In this document: piece by piece, positions 63,728-64,000 of the stretch
Numbering within the stretch: the first letter of the stretch is position 1
Layout: every line of letters starts with the position of its first letter
DNA from: Mesobacillus sp. S13
GTDB lineage: Bacteria; Bacillota; Bacilli; Bacillales; Cytobacillaceae
Assembly: GCF_020422885.1 (NCBI RefSeq)
Contig: NZ_CP084622.1
Location: forward strand, 2,375,001-2,439,000
DNA: 64,000 bases
Reading direction: 5' to 3'
Translations under genes and position numbers: made by a program
Notes under the pieces: model-generated
The model's input: only the letters and a program-made list of their open reading frames with translations
What the model was told of the DNA's origin: nothing
Databases searched by the model: none

Positions 63728-64000
63728 ATGACGAAACTATACGAAGCCGATTTATATGAGCCGATCCGCAAGCATTTTATAAAACAAGGCTATCGTGTCA
63801 ATGGTGAGGTGCACGATTGCGATTTAACAGCTGTAAAGGATGACGTTCTCATAATCGTGGAATTAAAACTAAATCTGAATATCGACCTTTTGCTTCAGGC
63901 TACGAGAAGGCAGCGCCTGACAGACCTTGTTTATATAGCTATTCCTAAGCCGAAACGGATCACGAGGAAACGATGGAATGATATTACACAATTGATCCAA
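63728..64000 (+). CDS. DUF2161 protein, cut by the right edge
   Basis: The first 91 residues: MTKLYEADLYEPIRKHFIKQ, then CDLTAVKDDVLIIVELKLN, which is the Asp...Glu-x-Lys pattern of a PD-(D/E)XK nuclease-like core, and LVYIAIPKPKR. This matches DUF2161 (putative phosphodiesterase/nuclease-like protein). GAAGGG is 9 bases before the ATG. The end lies outside the window. Confidence 0.82.
   Translation, partial: MTKLYEADLYEPIRKHFIKQGYRVNGEVHDCDLTAVKDDVLIIVELKLNLNIDLLLQATRRQRLTDLVYIAIPKPKRITRKRWNDITQLIQ

Overview
The window looks like chromosomal DNA of an aerobic, spore-forming, motile Bacillaceae bacterium (Bacillus/Mesobacillus/Cytobacillus-like, moderately low GC). The reasons are strong AGGAGG-type ribosome sites, GTG and TTG starts, a spore SspH gene, an aa3-type quinol oxidase operon (qoxABCD), a sigma-D type promoter, and cre, Rex and BirA operator-like sites. 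No rRNA, tRNA, CRISPR array, prophage or complete insertion sequence was seen. Genus is an inference.

Region 1 (1-3.1 kb): a leftward pair (EamA exporter, then an acetamidase/formamidase cut by the left edge) and two small membrane proteins. Region 2 (3.3-19.5 kb) is the metabolic core. A promoter at 3492-3520 leads into an SDR dehydrogenase, a ketopantoate-reductase-like enzyme, a GntR/FCD regulator and a complete oligopeptide-type ABC importer (two ATPases, two permeases, lipoprotein receptor). After a strong terminator come five different C-N bond hydrolases (amidase, M20, creatininase-like, DUF885, PA/M28), a GNAT and a second SDR, almost all overlapping. This reads as an uptake-and-dismantle locus for an unidentified peptide- or amide-like compound.

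Region 3 (19.5-33.4 kb): a possible repeat element, two membrane/secreted unknowns, a Cache-HAMP-GGDEF diguanylate cyclase with a textbook sigma-D promoter, an anchored M20 peptidase, a UMF1-type MFS transporter, an alkaline-phosphatase-superfamily phosphodiesterase, an RSH-like HD hydrolase paired with a WGR/DUF4240 protein, a VOC protein, and an operon of an unknown permease plus two M20 amidohydrolases.

Region 4 (33.4-45.6 kb): a 52-bp tandem array, a GH1 6-phospho-beta-glucosidase, three consecutive GNATs (one resembling the AAC(6')-Ie aminoglycoside acetyltransferase domain), an SDR, many small proteins (several under 60 residues), sspH, a TraB-family protein, a 248-bp MITE with perfect terminal repeats and 8-bp target duplications, and a second 52-bp array of the same architecture.

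Region 5 (45.6-64 kb): qoxABCD with FNR/ResD-like upstream elements; a hydrolase/SDR pair; a small unknown gene and adhE preceded by cre and Rex-like sites, fitting redox and carbon control of fermentation; a DUF421 protein, a cold-shock protein, a 5'-nucleotidase family enzyme, a BirA-controlled bioY-bioB operon, an alpha/beta hydrolase and MBL-hydrolase pair, a CoxG/SRPBCC protein, and a DUF2161 gene cut by the right edge.
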